NCBI GenBank assembly: GCA_023443515.1 | Contig: JAEZUC010000127.1 | Span: 1 to 64,000 of the forward strand | Origin: Bacillota bacterium | GTDB lineage: Bacteria > Bacillota > Clostridia > Acetivibrionales > DSM-1351 | Length of the DNA: 64,000 nucleotides | Reading direction: 5' to 3' | The notes under the pieces: model-generated | The model's database searches: none | Told to the model about the DNA's origin: nothing | Seen by the model: only the letters and a program-made list of their open reading frames with translations | Translations under genes and position numbers: made by a program | Shown here: positions 63,925 to 64,000 of the stretch, in pieces | Layout: each line of letters starts with the position of its first letter | How positions within the stretch are numbered: position 1 is the first letter of the stretch

Positions 63925-64000
63925 TAAAGTTTAACAACGTTTGCTTTGCATATGACAAAAATAATATTCTAAACAATATAAACCTTTCTGTAGCAAAAGG
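63921..64000 (+). CDS. Second ECF transporter ATPase, 5' part only
   Basis: GTG at 63921 overlaps the stop of the preceding ATPase gene. The frame reads VIKFNNVCFAYDKNNILNN and runs to the window edge without a stop, the typical N-terminus of an ABC ATPase. It would complete the EcfA/EcfA' pair. Confidence 0.75.
   Translation, partial: MIKFNNVCFAYDKNNILNNINLSVAK

Noticed and set aside
1..64000. tRNA, rRNA and CRISPR arrays
   Set aside because: I saw no cloverleaf-like segments, no rRNA motifs and no regularly spaced repeats of CRISPR type; this is by eye only.

Overview
The window is AT-rich, uses many GTG/TTG starts behind strong purine-rich ribosome binding sites, and reads as the genome of an anaerobic, cellulolytic clostridium. 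The best clue is a secreted dockerin protein at 58360-59307, which implies a cellulosome (Ruminiclostridium/Acetivibrio-like; species not determinable here). Nearly all genes are on the + strand and closely packed.

Layout. 1-274: start of a divergent gene, hairpins and a promoter. 275-22202: left part of a large biosynthetic region. It holds a GT4 glycosyltransferase, two B12-type radical SAM enzymes, a thioesterase, a UbiU/UbiV-like pair, a first ketosynthase/chain-length-factor pair with an ACP, a BtrH-like acyltransferase, an adenylation-PCP protein whose adenylation domain is interrupted by a radical SAM plus B12 module, a GT2 enzyme, a glycosidase-like protein, an ABC exporter, and an ornithine-cyclodeaminase/aminotransferase pair. 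22203-23900: an IS200/IS605-like 3' remnant, the only internal minus-strand gene (BtrH-like), and a divergent promoter region. 23901-58144: right part, with three paralogous B12 radical SAM proteins, three SPASM-type radical SAM proteins, a second exporter, a second KS/CLF pair, a ketoreductase, three ACPs, methyltransferases, a PIG-L deacetylase, a nucleoside phosphorylase, a DUF362 ferredoxin, and a nearly complete 3-amino-5-hydroxybenzoate (AHBA) cassette at 49970-57046. 58145-64000: ordinary genome (dockerin/chagasin protein, HD protein, LTA-synthase-like protein, tryptophan transporter with ECF ATPases).

Working model (inference): AHBA is made from a UDP-sugar by the RifL/K/M/N/G/J-like enzymes and activated by the AMP-ligase fused to the RifL-like domain. 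It would then be loaded on a discrete ACP, extended by iterative type II KS/CLF systems, transferred by BtrH-like acyltransferases, and decorated by oxygen-independent chemistry (nine radical SAM domains, a UbiU/UbiV-like hydroxylase candidate), methylation and glycosylation. Two homologous ABC-2 systems would export the product. I do not recognise this combination as a described pathway. AHBA normally primes modular type I PKSs (ansamycins, mitomycins), and none is present here.

A second, independent find is the leader of the tryptophan transporter gene at 62532. It has eight (G/T)AG triplets at an exact 5-nt period right after a sigma-A promoter, which is the hallmark of a TRAP (trp RNA-binding attenuation protein) site, followed by a hairpin that buries the ribosome binding site.
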